The notes below the pieces were generated by a model. The model saw only the letters and a list, made by a program, of their open reading frames with translations, had not been told where the DNA came from and ran no database searches. Positions 1 through 9,049 of a stretch of 64,000 nt of DNA are shown in pieces. The position numbers were made by a program, and so were the translations under genes. The number at the start of each line of letters is the position of its first letter. Positions within the stretch are counted from its first letter, which is position 1. This DNA comes from Durusdinium trenchii (taxonomy: Eukaryota > Sar > Dinophyceae > Suessiales > Symbiodiniaceae): NCBI GenBank assembly GCA_963970005.1, contig CAXAMN010021707.1, forward strand, positions 272,607 through 336,606. Direction: 5' to 3'.

Positions 1-8
1 GGTCTACA

Positions 9-3000
9 ATGGGGTCCCTGGGGTCCCTTGCTTGTAGTAGGGGGTATGTTGAAGCATGGATTGCCGTCGGCATTCCTCCGCTCGTCCCGTTATCCATCAA
101 CTATGCAATGTCCAGGACAAACTCCGATGACACCAAGTTCTTGACCGCTTCACTGAAGAAGATAGTGGGCTACATGAACGAGGACGAGAAGAAAGAGAAA
201 ACTGGCGACTCGGCAAGACGCTATAAGCTATCCATGGCCACCATTAAGGGGCGCTTCGGGAACGATGCGAGTGGGGTTTTCAGCAACCTTTCTCGCTACC
301 TTGTGGAGCCTCAGGAGATTGGGGTGATCGATGACTTATGGGACGACGTCCGCGACTTCATCAACAGCGGCAGACTCAATGACACTATGGTTGCCTACCA
401 GCAATGGAGGAACCTGTCCGGGTCGGCCAATGAGAGCATGAACATGCGTGAAGCCGCGGATCCGTCAGATCACGTCTATGCTACCCGCCTCGAGAGTTAC
501 TTTTCGATCTTCAGCTCGATCTTCTATCACACCTCTGACAAACTCACCAGTCGAAACGCGAAGGAGAAGGTACAAGAGCTGATAGAGACGGTGAACAGAG
601 AAATCCGCAACATGGCACTGGCAATAAGGATCCACAACTCGGACAGCGCGTTGGACAAGATCCACGTGATCGATGTGCTCGAGGACCTGATTGCCAGGAA
701 GAGAGGATTGCCAAAATACAGGTCGGCGGCTCAGAACCATATGGAGACCTTTCTAGGCTCCATGAGTGTAATGGTCCAATACCTTGACAACTGCAAGCCT
801 CCGGTAGCCCTGATAATACAAGAAGAACTCAGATTCATGAGGGAACAAGTCATGCCGATGATCAATCAGTGGATCCCGGTTGAACCCACAATGTTTCGAG
901 TTCAGTACAACGCAGCTGCAGCGGAGAGCGGAAGGCAAGATGAGTACAACCGGCGGAGCAGCGCCTTCAAATCCTACACCGAATATATCGAGGAGATGAA
1001 GAAGAAAATCGAGGACAAAGTTATCCCCTCGTTACCATTTTGGGACATGGTGGAAAGTGAAGGTCCTGAACCCCCTGACGTCGCTCACAGGCCAAAGTGG
1101 TGCCCGCCGCTTCAGATCTACGGTGACTTTGCTAGGCCGAAGGCCAAACCAATGCCTCGCGCGCCAAGACCTCCTCCACCGTCGTCGTCATTTGAACAGC
1201 AGAACTTTTCGGAGCGTCCTTCCGACAGTTCAACTGGACATGGGCCGGCGTCCTCCAAGCGGTGGGGAAGGACAGGTGGATCAGCATCCACTGGTGCGGC
1301 ATCAAGGGACATCTCAGTCACTACGTGGTTTAGAATGCCGTTACCGATGGGGTCATCCAAATACTACGTATTTGGGAAAGACTATTTTTCGCAAGACATG
1401 AAGGTCTACGCAATGGTCAGCACCAATCAGGTGCCATCCGGGCACATCGTAGAAGGTCCCTGTACCGTTAACGGACAGATGACATGGTTGCAGTACTTAC
1501 GAAGGTTGACGTCGTATTTGATGTTCTGGCATGGGGGGTACCAAGAGTCGGTGATCGATCGGAACTACTACAAAGAAGACGCCCATTGGTTCGCTCAATA
1601 TACCAACATCTACGACTCAACACAAGTGTCACTTGCTGGAGGGCTACCATCTCCGAGAACGCTATACAACCTTTGTTACCCAATGGAAGCCAAGGTGATT
1701 GATGAAGCGGAATTGGAGCTGAGGATGCGTGAGACATTGAAGGGCTTCATCCCAAGTGTCACGTGTCAGCCAGCGACTCGCACCAACGACGGTGAGAGTG
1801 TGCACTGTGAGTTCATCGGCGCCATGAAGACCAGTAAGGTGATTTTGATGTCTGACTTCGAGTACATCACCAAATCGAATTCCGGAAAACAGACAGTGTT
1901 CGCCCAGAGCTTATTGTCACTTGGATGGGATAAGGTTATCAACATGTCATGTACGCCTGAGTACAAGAAGGGAGTGATGACGGATCCATATGGTTTCATC
2001 AACTTCGTTCGTGATCGAATTGATGATGTCAAACGCCATGAACCCACCTCCATCCATGTGTGGTTGTCGTTGAGCAATCTAGTGACTGCGGGCGAGAAGG
2101 GGACATACAAGACTGTGATTGTTCCCACGGACTTCGTTCCAAGACTCAGGGATGTGATCGTCAAACTTGACGCATGCTGCCAACTACCTACCTTCGTGAG
2201 GATTTGCGCAGACGTGGAGTTTCACCATGCCGTCGGTTCGTTCGGTAAGATCGCCAACATGATCAAGGACGAGCTGTCGCTGAATGGCATGATGTCCACA
2301 ACGTCGGACAGATTCTGGCGAGCCATTTCGGTCGCCGGAAGCGGTCACCCCTACTCTATGAAGTCTGGAACCTCTTTGGTCCACGCTGTCATGGAAAAGC
2401 ACTTGTTCAGAGAAAAGATGCTCGCTTCTTGCTTTATGGCACCGGATCCCTTGACCGAAGCGAATAGCCTCCATGATCCCAACTTGGAACACGTGTTGCA
2501 GGACAAAGAGAGGTTGTATCAGTACTTGTTCGGAGATTCCGTGAGAGGAAGCCATGCTTATCAGTCCACTGCGGAGCCTTCAGGTGAGAATGAGTCTGAG
2601 AGGAGGAAGAGGGAGAAGGTAAGGAGAGAGAACAAGATGCCATGGATGGATGAGTACTGGGGAGTCCTCCAGCCAGAACCAATATACTCAAGGACTCAAA
2701 GGTGGTACGTCATTGATGACTTTAAGGAAGGTGAGGAAATTTGCTGCGATTACTGTCTGTTCTGCAATCCCATAGACTTCGAGTTGAAAGACGATTGCTA
2801 TACGGAATGCATCAACGGAGCAGCAAACAGATGCCGTGGGATGTCCGCAGAAGACTACGTCCAGAAGCGATTTCATGCATGTGCTCGATTGCTTCACAAC
2901 TTCGGCATGGGGCAAACGGTATCTTCTCCCACCATCGTAATCTCCGAGATGAACCCGCACGATGACTTGATGAAGTTTTTACACGAGGCGATGATCATCT

Positions 3001-4250
3001 TCAATGAGAATCCAGGTTTCCAGAAGGAGATTTCGTTCTTCGGGGGGATCAGGTTGTCATCAACAATGACGGAGAACTTCTTCAAAACGAGGAGGGGACC
3101 CAGCATCCATGTGGAAAAGCAGAAAATCGGCAGCGCCAAGTACTTCCAGGGATCCTATGACCTTGGCAACGTATGCTACACCAAATACCTCAAGACCATA
3201 CTGGAACCCGATGTATTCCGCACTATATTCGGAGATGATCCCACGGAGGAACGGGTAGGTGACATGGTGGAAGCGCTGCTGGGCATGTTCGAGGTTGCTC
3301 AACTCTTCAGGCACATGTTCAGGAGATGGGGTGACATCGAAGCTTTGAGGACGGGATTAGAGGAATCCATCAAACGCGTCACTGCATCGCTGTACGACAG
3401 GACAACATATGAGAACCGAAAGCGATCGATGATTAGAACCATGGACCCGCACTCTGATGAGGCGGCAAGCGTGGCGCTGATTCTCGTCCGCATGAGGACT
3501 ATGCCGCTTCCTGAATTCGACATCGACCACTTCTTCGAAATCGGAAAAGAACCAGAACAGGGAACAGGAGCCACTGGCGAGCCCGAGGCCGAAGGTGTCG
3601 ATATGGAGACTGAATGTGTACAGGAGAAGGAGGAGCAAGATGTTGACATGTCCGACCCGAAGGCATCAATACTGCATGCCATCAACGAATTTGAGAAGAA
3701 GATCGGGCAGGCAGAATTCTGCATCCACTGCATGGAGTCGGGACACACAACTCTCAATTGCGAGAAGACCCTTTCATCCTCACCTACAGTCACCTCGGTG
3801 TTGAGTGATTGGAAGAAGAGAGTGAAGGGAGAGGTTGCACCCGACGATGTACCATCAGGACATCCAACCGAACAGCCTAAGAAGAAGAAGCAGAGAGCGT
3901 CACCCACTCCAGATAGAAAGGTCGACAGCGAGTTCAGGCGCAAAGAAATGTTAAAAGCAAGAGTCGTGACAATGTTCGACCATGACGGATTCACCTTGAT
4001 CGAAAGTGCTGATGGAGTCGAAGGAGGGCCACATTCCTACAATGGGCGGAAGCTTGTGGAAGCAGGCCCTAAGGATATGAAAGAGGTGTATGAATTTGTC
4101 GAGAAGGCATTTGTGCACTCCAGTTCCCTCACACCAAAGGCATGTCATCACTTCTATCCCCTACCAACACGGAGGGAGAAGGGATACAAGCCGATCGACC
4201 CCATGACGATGGTCGGGAAAGTTGAACTAGTAATGCAAAGTCAGGATTAA
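9..4250 (+). CDS. Large intronless ORF with CCHC zinc knuckle (N-terminal part of a split polyprotein)
   Basis: A 1,413-residue ORF with no introns, which is unusual beside the intron-rich genes of this window. The frame is still open at base 1, so the real start may lie upstream; another possible start is the ATG at 108. Residues 1238-1251 read CIHCMESGHTTLNC, an exact CX2CX3GHX4C retroviral-type zinc knuckle, as in Gag nucleocapsids. An acidic stretch precedes it and a basic KKKK stretch follows. A proline-rich linker lies near residues 375-392, and residues 912-942 form a cysteine cluster. I saw no reverse transcriptase, integrase or protease signature. The last seven codons and the TAA stop lie inside the inverted repeat of the element at 4230-5144, so the natural protein probably continued into the ORF at 5144-7558. 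The function is unknown; a Gag-like nucleic-acid-binding polyprotein of a mobile element or virus-like element is an inference. Confidence 0.75.
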   Translation: MGSLGSLACSRGYVEAWIAVGIPPLVPLSINYAMSRTNSDDTKFLTASLKKIVGYMNEDEKKEKTGDSARRYKLSMATIKGRFGNDASGVFSNLSRYLVEPQEIGVIDDLWDDVRDFINSGRLNDTMVAYQQWRNLSGSANESMNMREAADPSDHVYATRLESYFSIFSSIFYHTSDKLTSRNAKEKVQELIETVNREIRNMALAIRIHNSDSALDKIHVIDVLEDLIARKRGLPKYRSAAQNHMETFLGSMSVMVQYLDNCKPPVALIIQEELRFMREQVMPMINQWIPVEPTMFRVQYNAAAAESGRQDEYNRRSSAFKSYTEYIEEMKKKIEDKVIPSLPFWDMVESEGPEPPDVAHRPKWCPPLQIYGDFARPKAKPMPRAPRPPPPSSSFEQQNFSERPSDSSTGHGPASSKRWGRTGGSASTGAASRDISVTTWFRMPLPMGSSKYYVFGKDYFSQDMKVYAMVSTNQVPSGHIVEGPCTVNGQMTWLQYLRRLTSYLMFWHGGYQESVIDRNYYKEDAHWFAQYTNIYDSTQVSLAGGLPSPRTLYNLCYPMEAKVIDEAELELRMRETLKGFIPSVTCQPATRTNDGESVHCEFIGAMKTSKVILMSDFEYITKSNSGKQTVFAQSLLSLGWDKVINMSCTPEYKKGVMTDPYGFINFVRDRIDDVKRHEPTSIHVWLSLSNLVTAGEKGTYKTVIVPTDFVPRLRDVIVKLDACCQLPTFVRICADVEFHHAVGSFGKIANMIKDELSLNGMMSTTSDRFWRAISVAGSGHPYSMKSGTSLVHAVMEKHLFREKMLASCFMAPDPLTEANSLHDPNLEHVLQDKERLYQYLFGDSVRGSHAYQSTAEPSGENESERRKREKVRRENKMPWMDEYWGVLQPEPIYSRTQRWYVIDDFKEGEEICCDYCLFCNPIDFELKDDCYTECINGAANRCRGMSAEDYVQKRFHACARLLHNFGMGQTVSSPTIVISEMNPHDDLMKFLHEAMIIFNENPGFQKEISFFGGIRLSSTMTENFFKTRRGPSIHVEKQKIGSAKYFQGSYDLGNVCYTKYLKTILEPDVFRTIFGDDPTEERVGDMVEALLGMFEVAQLFRHMFRRWGDIEALRTGLEESIKRVTASLYDRTTYENRKRSMIRTMDPHSDEAASVALILVRMRTMPLPEFDIDHFFEIGKEPEQGTGATGEPEAEGVDMETECVQEKEEQDVDMSDPKASILHAINEFEKKIGQAEFCIHCMESGHTTLNCEKTLSSSPTVTSVLSDWKKRVKGEVAPDDVPSGHPTEQPKKKKQRASPTPDRKVDSEFRRKEMLKARVVTMFDHDGFTLIESADGVEGGPHSYNGRKLVEAGPKDMKEVYEFVEKAFVHSSSLTPKACHHFYPLPTRREKGYKPIDPMTMVGKVELVMQSQD

Positions 4251-5144
4251 TAAACCTCCCCTAGTTAATCCGAGCCCACAAAGCCGCCGGAAATTGCCCA
4301 AATTAAAAGTATTATTCGCTGTTGATTTCCCCCCCTATTGTCTAATTTTTTACCAACAACCCCCCCCAGTTAATCCGAGCCTACACAATCCAACAAAAAA
4401 AATATTACTTTTAATAAGGGGTTAACTAGTGGAGGTTTATTTATCCTGACTTGACATTATACTTGCTACTGCTGCTACTACTACTACTGCTACTACTACT
4501 GCTGCTGCTGCTACTACTACTGCTACTACTACTCCTGCTGCTGCTGCTGCTACTGCTACTAGCTATTGCTGTAGCTATTGCTGCCGCTGCTGCTGCTGCT
4601 ACTGCTATTGCTACGTGCTACTACCACGACCACCACCACCACCACCATCACCACCTACTACCTACTACATGTTTGATGAAATCCTTAAAAATGTCTAGGG
4701 CTCAGGGCCTATAAATTGCCTTATTAAAAAACAATTAAAAACAATCATTTGACAAGCTCACAAAGGGTACCCCTCACAAGGGCCGGTCCCCCATCAATAA
4801 TCTGCACTACTACCCCCTATTAATCTGATCCTGTGTCCCTGGCCTTTTCTTTGCGCTTGTTTAAACTTGTTGTGACTACTACTACCTACTACCTACTACC
4901 TACTACTACCTACTACTACCTACTACTACCTACTACTACCTACTACCTACTACTACCTACTGCCTACTACCTACTACCTACTGCCTACTACCTACTACCT
5001 ACTACCGATGACGACTGCGACTACGATGGCTCCCTGATCCGATATTTCAGGGGGAGTGGACCTCATGAGTGGTATCTCATACCTTCTTGACCTTGTTGAC
5101 CTACCATGTGGGGGGGGGGTTTATTAATCCGGTCTTTGCATTAC
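4230..5144. mobile_element. Non-autonomous TIR element (copy 1) with triplet-repeat core
   Basis: The ends are imperfect inverted repeats of about 31 bp. The left end begins GTAATGCAAAGTCAGGATTA, and the reverse complement of the right end begins GTAATGCAAAGACCGGATTA; there are 3 mismatches over 31 bp. Inside are an AT-rich left block, a CTG/CTA triplet array (about 4466-4625), a CCA array, a conserved block (about 4672-4830), a CTACTACC array (4881-5008) and a conserved right block. The same blocks in the same order recur at 17360-19179. No transposase is encoded. The ORFs across the triplet core encode only poly-Leu/poly-Tyr and are not genes. The element interrupts a long coding frame. Confidence 0.8.
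4232..4458. repeat. Inner inverted repeat within TIR element copy 1
   Basis: Bases 4232-4268 and 4421-4458 are inverted copies of about 37 bp. The left arm begins AATGCAAAGTCAGGATTAAT; the reverse complement of the right arm begins AATGTCAAGTCAGGATAAAT. The right arm resembles the outer right end of copy 2 (19155-19179) more closely than the outer right end of copy 1. The larger element may therefore be a composite that grew from a roughly 227-bp MITE-like unit. Confidence 0.65.
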
Positions 5145-7558
5145 CGATCAACGGAGTCACTTTCGCTGCAAAGAACTCCGACTACGGCAACCACAAGTAT
5201 CCGACTCCAGACTGTCGAGTACGTGAATACAGCCAAACGAGCCAGGCCCTGAGTCGTCGATTGGGAGCGAAGTTGAGACATCGAATTGGGCGCCAGTTCA
5301 GGACAGGAGGAAGACTCGCACCAATCAAATGCGATGAAGGCGCATGGGTGTCATGGGAAGACCTGTTAGGTGATAATGCAGTTTGGGAAGACGGTTATCA
5401 CTACGGCAACATAGATATCGTGACCAAGAAGGCGCGTTTGGAGAAGTACTTCGACCAAAACTATGAGTGTTTCCGCATGACCAAGAGGGTCAGATTCCAA
5501 ATGTTAGCGGTCCGTGTTCACCCTGATGAACTCAATGAGCCTGATGACCCGATGGAGAAGGGATGGATTAACGAACTCAAGGACATGGGAATCTCTAAAG
5601 GAAGACTCCACCATAGCGATGGATGGTGCTTTCCCGTGGCTGTAAGAGCAACCTCGGCACACTCAAGAGACGGCGGAGGTTATGACGTTACCATTGACAT
5701 CGACCACATTGGGTCGAGAATGACCAACGACATGGCCCTATCTATGGTGACTGCATTTCACGCTACCAATCTCGGAGCGCTGACTTCAATCATGCGACGA
5801 GGGCTAGTGCCGGGAGGTCTCGGTTCATCGGGAAGGGATTCTATCCACTTCACATGTTTCCCGCCATGGGCCTGGGAGCAGGGCTACAAGGGTAAACCTT
5901 GGCTGGGTCGTAAGGTCGCAATGAGGGATCGCCCAGTGGTTCTCTACATTCCGGTGTGGAAGCTGCAGGAGTACGGACTTCTCATCTCAGCGACTGGGTC
6001 TCTATTGGTTGAGAACGTCGTTCCCTTCGATGAGGTTAAAGGGGCATGGTTGCAATGCAACAATGCGGAACCCGGACAGCCTGAGAAGATCGAATGGATC
6101 CGGTTACTCAGTGGGGAACCCGACCCTGGAAGCTACCTTGTTCTAGAGTCCAAATACGGAAACCCGATCATGATTCCACGCTTTCAAAAGCTTGAGAGCT
6201 TAGCGGTTGAGGTTCAGGACGATACCTACTCCGAGGACGACGCCAAAATCTTAAAGCTGTTGGGTATGATCGAGGAGAGTGGTGTTTACCCAGAGTATGA
6301 TAACACCGAGTGGCAGGAACTCTTCGAGGAGATCGTGTACCGCCGAGCGATGAAAGACTATGATTCAAGGCCATGTCCTAACTGTCTTGGCGAAGTCGAT
6401 GTGCGATTGACGATATGTCCGCACTGCGTAGCGGTTTTGATCGTGAATGGGAAGCTCACACATGTGGTACCCAAGGAGACAAGGGACCGCAATCAACGAT
6501 CACCTCCGAAAGATGTCCCAGCCAGTTCTTCCGGTGAAACAACCTCTGCTGCAGGTGCAAACATCGATGAAGTCATCAAGAACGCACGCAAGACAGCCGA
6601 AGAGGTCATTGAGATCGAGGAATCCGAAGGAGAGGAAGAGGAGGAAGTTCCTATCATTTTGAAGGAACGACCGGACGAAGCTGAAGGCGAACCCGAGTAT
6701 CGGGAGGTCCCTCAAGATGGATACGGGAATGAACTTCCGAAGCCTTTCCCCTTCGCAATTGACGAATTGCCGCAAGAAGCTGCGATCCCCATCGACCACA
6801 ACTTTGCCGTCACACAGCAATTTGATCTGAGGTTGATGAAGTTGATCAAGGGCTTGGCCAACGCAACGTTCGACATCAACTGCTTTGAGAGTCGTGAAGA
6901 TGTACTGCGAATGTTCGACGATGGACAGCGGCATGACACTCCGCACAATAGATGGCCAATAGTACCGAAAGATCCGGATACTGGGTTTCCAAGACGTCTC
7001 AAAAGAGCCGAGGTCGTAGGCATGAGCAGATGGACCGACGACGTGTTTGCAGCAGAAGCGTGGCAGATCTATGAATTCCACGCCAACGTTGTTCATCCGA
7101 TGATGATCACTGCAATCCGCTGCGGGCTTAGTCACAAGTACATCAAAGAGGTCGGCAACACTCAGCGTAGCATGAGTGATCCAAAGGCTCGAAAGTCTGA
7201 GACCCAGGATGAGATCATCGAGAAATTGGCATTCATCTCAAATTTCATCAGACGCATGATCAAGAAGACCTTCGGAGCGAGCCGATATAGTTACTACCAG
7301 AAACCAGATGACGAAAGTGCTGCTCCATACAAATTCATCGACATTAGTCCCGCCATCAAATCGGAGAGGAAGAATGTCACGAAGGAGATCCTCGTTGCAT
7401 GCCGCTACTATGGCATAGAGGTATCCGCTATCCAAGCAAAGAAATTGAAGCCCTTCGAGGAGCAGATCCGAGCGGGAAATCCAAGGAACGTTGAGCTCAT
7501 CAAGGACTACATTGGCTTTGTCGGCGCTGACTACATGCGACAACTCACGAATGGTTGA
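5069..7558 (+). CDS. ORF with complete Tpt1/KptA RNA 2'-phosphotransferase domain (C-terminal part of a split polyprotein)
   Basis: The family removes an internal 2'-phosphate from RNA by transfer to NAD+. Motifs in order (ORF numbering): LSRRLGAKLRH at 61-71, matching the LSK-LS-LRH motif with the Arg-His pair (R70, H71); DEGAWVSWEDLL at 89-100, matching the D-GWV-LL winged-helix motif; VRATSAHS at 192-199, matching IRANQGHS (R193); FHATN at 230-234, matching HGT; GLVPGG followed by GRDSIHF (R256); and VVLYIPV at 290-296. All four expected catalytic positions (Arg-His-Arg-Arg) are filled. A zinc ribbon follows (C436, C439, C450, C453), then a Glu-rich linker near 525-545 and about 230 residues I do not recognise. 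The first 25 residues come from the TIR element, so the ancestral frame begins at 5144 (CCG). The stop is TGA at 7556-7558. Whether the domain repairs RNA for a mobile element is inference. Confidence 0.85.
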   Translation: MVSHTFLTLLTYHVGGGFINPVFALPINGVTFAAKNSDYGNHKYPTPDCRVREYSQTSQALSRRLGAKLRHRIGRQFRTGGRLAPIKCDEGAWVSWEDLLGDNAVWEDGYHYGNIDIVTKKARLEKYFDQNYECFRMTKRVRFQMLAVRVHPDELNEPDDPMEKGWINELKDMGISKGRLHHSDGWCFPVAVRATSAHSRDGGGYDVTIDIDHIGSRMTNDMALSMVTAFHATNLGALTSIMRRGLVPGGLGSSGRDSIHFTCFPPWAWEQGYKGKPWLGRKVAMRDRPVVLYIPVWKLQEYGLLISATGSLLVENVVPFDEVKGAWLQCNNAEPGQPEKIEWIRLLSGEPDPGSYLVLESKYGNPIMIPRFQKLESLAVEVQDDTYSEDDAKILKLLGMIEESGVYPEYDNTEWQELFEEIVYRRAMKDYDSRPCPNCLGEVDVRLTICPHCVAVLIVNGKLTHVVPKETRDRNQRSPPKDVPASSSGETTSAAGANIDEVIKNARKTAEEVIEIEESEGEEEEEVPIILKERPDEAEGEPEYREVPQDGYGNELPKPFPFAIDELPQEAAIPIDHNFAVTQQFDLRLMKLIKGLANATFDINCFESREDVLRMFDDGQRHDTPHNRWPIVPKDPDTGFPRRLKRAEVVGMSRWTDDVFAAEAWQIYEFHANVVHPMMITAIRCGLSHKYIKEVGNTQRSMSDPKARKSETQDEIIEKLAFISNFIRRMIKKTFGASRYSYYQKPDDESAAPYKFIDISPAIKSERKNVTKEILVACRYYGIEVSAIQAKKLKPFEEQIRAGNPRNVELIKDYIGFVGADYMRQLTNG

Positions 7559-8993
7559 GCATTGGGGTCATACCGACATGCCACTTCCGGTACTTCAAGT
7601 ACTGAGGGATCTCGGGTAATTCATGATGACCGTTTTGGCATCATGGGAGTGAGATAGGATTGTGTCTCACACCGTTGGTAATCGCATGATACCATAGGTA
7701 GGTGCACGTTTTCCGCTTGTAGCTCCATTGCCTGTTTGATCCAACTTTCAAGCGAATGCAAGATCTTTTGCTAATTCAATTCAATAGGACATACTGGTTG
7801 ACCTCCAATACACTTTTGAGAACGTGATTCGTTCTCCGGTTTTTACATCCACTCATCTCCCTTCCCCGTCGAAGTACGGATGTGGGGGGTGTCAATAGGG
7901 ATGGGGTCCCAGTATAGTCGCTATACAGGTACATGCCATATACTTTTGGCTCAAGTGCCCAACCAGGTAAAAAGGAGCTTTAGCGCGCGAGCTTCATGTT
8001 GACCTAAGAGCTAGAACGGGGCCAGGGCACACCTTTCCATCCGTTCGCATAAAGCATTGTAGGTCACCAAAGGCATCCAATAAGACTCCCATCAACGGCC
8101 CCTAGAGGTTCTCAAAGTGGGTGCTCGGCCTTGCACGTTGCATTGTGCATCGCCAGGTCAGTGTGCCATATGGCGATGCCTCAGCACGTACTCCTTGCCG
8201 ATCCCCACCAGCATGGACGGCAGATGTACCTTCACCATGCAGGTGCCCACCAATTTGTGTATGTGTGTGTTGTTTGTGGTATCAAGTGCGTGCTCCACAC
8301 GTACTTTTGGCATCACACCGGCTGAGTCAGCTGTTGAAGCATGCAGCTACCGTATGGAGTTTCACGCAAACACAGACTTGATTTGTCAATCTCCAGTCAC
8401 TTTGTTCCTGTTTCTAGGGGATTTGTCACCCTTGTCAATCCATGCAATGTGAGACCAACAGTGTCAAAAGTTTTTCAGTGTAGCACCAGCACCCTGGCAT
8501 TGTGCAGGGCGCGTATGAATATGCGAAGTTGCTCGATTGCAAGCGAAAGTTGAGTCTCTTTGTGTGCTGCCGACTTACCTAGCCAAGAATGTCAGGTTGA
8601 TCGAACTTAGACCAGACCACCAAGGCTTTCAGAGAGAGCTTTGATTCCAGAATTGCATCACATGGAGACCAGAGGTCCTTTAGATACCCCAATGATCTCG
8701 ATCGCATAGTAGTTCATTGTACCGGAATGTCCCTTGCCCCTGCTGGATTCTGCAGCTCTGACCTTTTCCCAGGCTTCGTGTCAGCTGCCTCGCCCAGCAG
8801 CTTCTCAGACAGCAACAGCACGAGTGATTTGGCACTCATGCACGAAATCTTGTCCGTCTCCACCGTTTGTGACTAGTGTTTTATTGCAAATTGGGTGGAC
8901 TTTGGATTTAAAATGCTTGATTTTGTATATTGAGGATTCTTTTGCCATCATCTCTAGGCCCGTCCCCGTGGCTCGTCCTTTTGCCGTGTCAAG
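7559..8993. other. Non-coding region with a spliced-leader relict
   Basis: No convincing coding frame is visible here. The short ORFs at 8117-8553 overlap one another in all frames and have no codon bias. The notable signal is the spliced-leader-like sequence at 7944-7955, followed after a few bases by a possible 5' splice site (CAG|GTAAAAAG, near 7966-7973). Confidence 0.5.
7944..7955 (+). other. Relict dinoflagellate spliced-leader 3' end
   Basis: TTTTGGCTCAAG is a 12/12 match to the 3' end of the conserved dinoflagellate spliced leader. GCCAT, also in the leader, occurs 4 bases further upstream (GCCAT-atac-TTTTGGCTCAAG). Such genomic remnants arise when a trans-spliced mRNA is reverse-transcribed and re-inserted. 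It may mark the 5' end of the + strand gene whose exons follow. Confidence 0.5.
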
Positions 8994-9049
8994 GCATGGT
9001 GCCAACCTCTCCGCCAGTGCGGCGCGAGCCAATGCCTGCTATGAGCCCT
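8994..9049 (+). CDS. Candidate proline-rich exon
   Basis: AG|G acceptor, a G+C-rich frame coding MVPTSPPVRREPMPAMSP, then a canonical GTGAGT donor at 9050. The composition resembles the Pro/Met-rich exons at 22455 and 23176. A second frame over the same bases is also open, so the frame assignment is uncertain. Confidence 0.3.

Noticed and set aside
1839..2330. Possible SGNH-hydrolase-like fold in the polyprotein (VILMSDF...)
   Set aside because: Only a vague resemblance; the catalytic Ser/Asp/His blocks could not be placed.
3299..3994. 231-codon minus-strand ORF
   Set aside because: Antisense shadow of the strongly coding + strand polyprotein.
4451..4714. Poly-leucine ORF over the CTG/CTA array
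   Set aside because: Pure read-through of the triplet repeat inside the TIR element; no start context, domain or codon bias.
4230..5156. Conventional spliceosomal intron explanation for the insertion in the polyprotein
   Set aside because: The element begins GT, but ending at the nearest AG (5156) removes 927 nt and leaves the frames mismatched; only removal of 914 nt (or 914 plus multiples of 3) fits, and there is no AG at that position.
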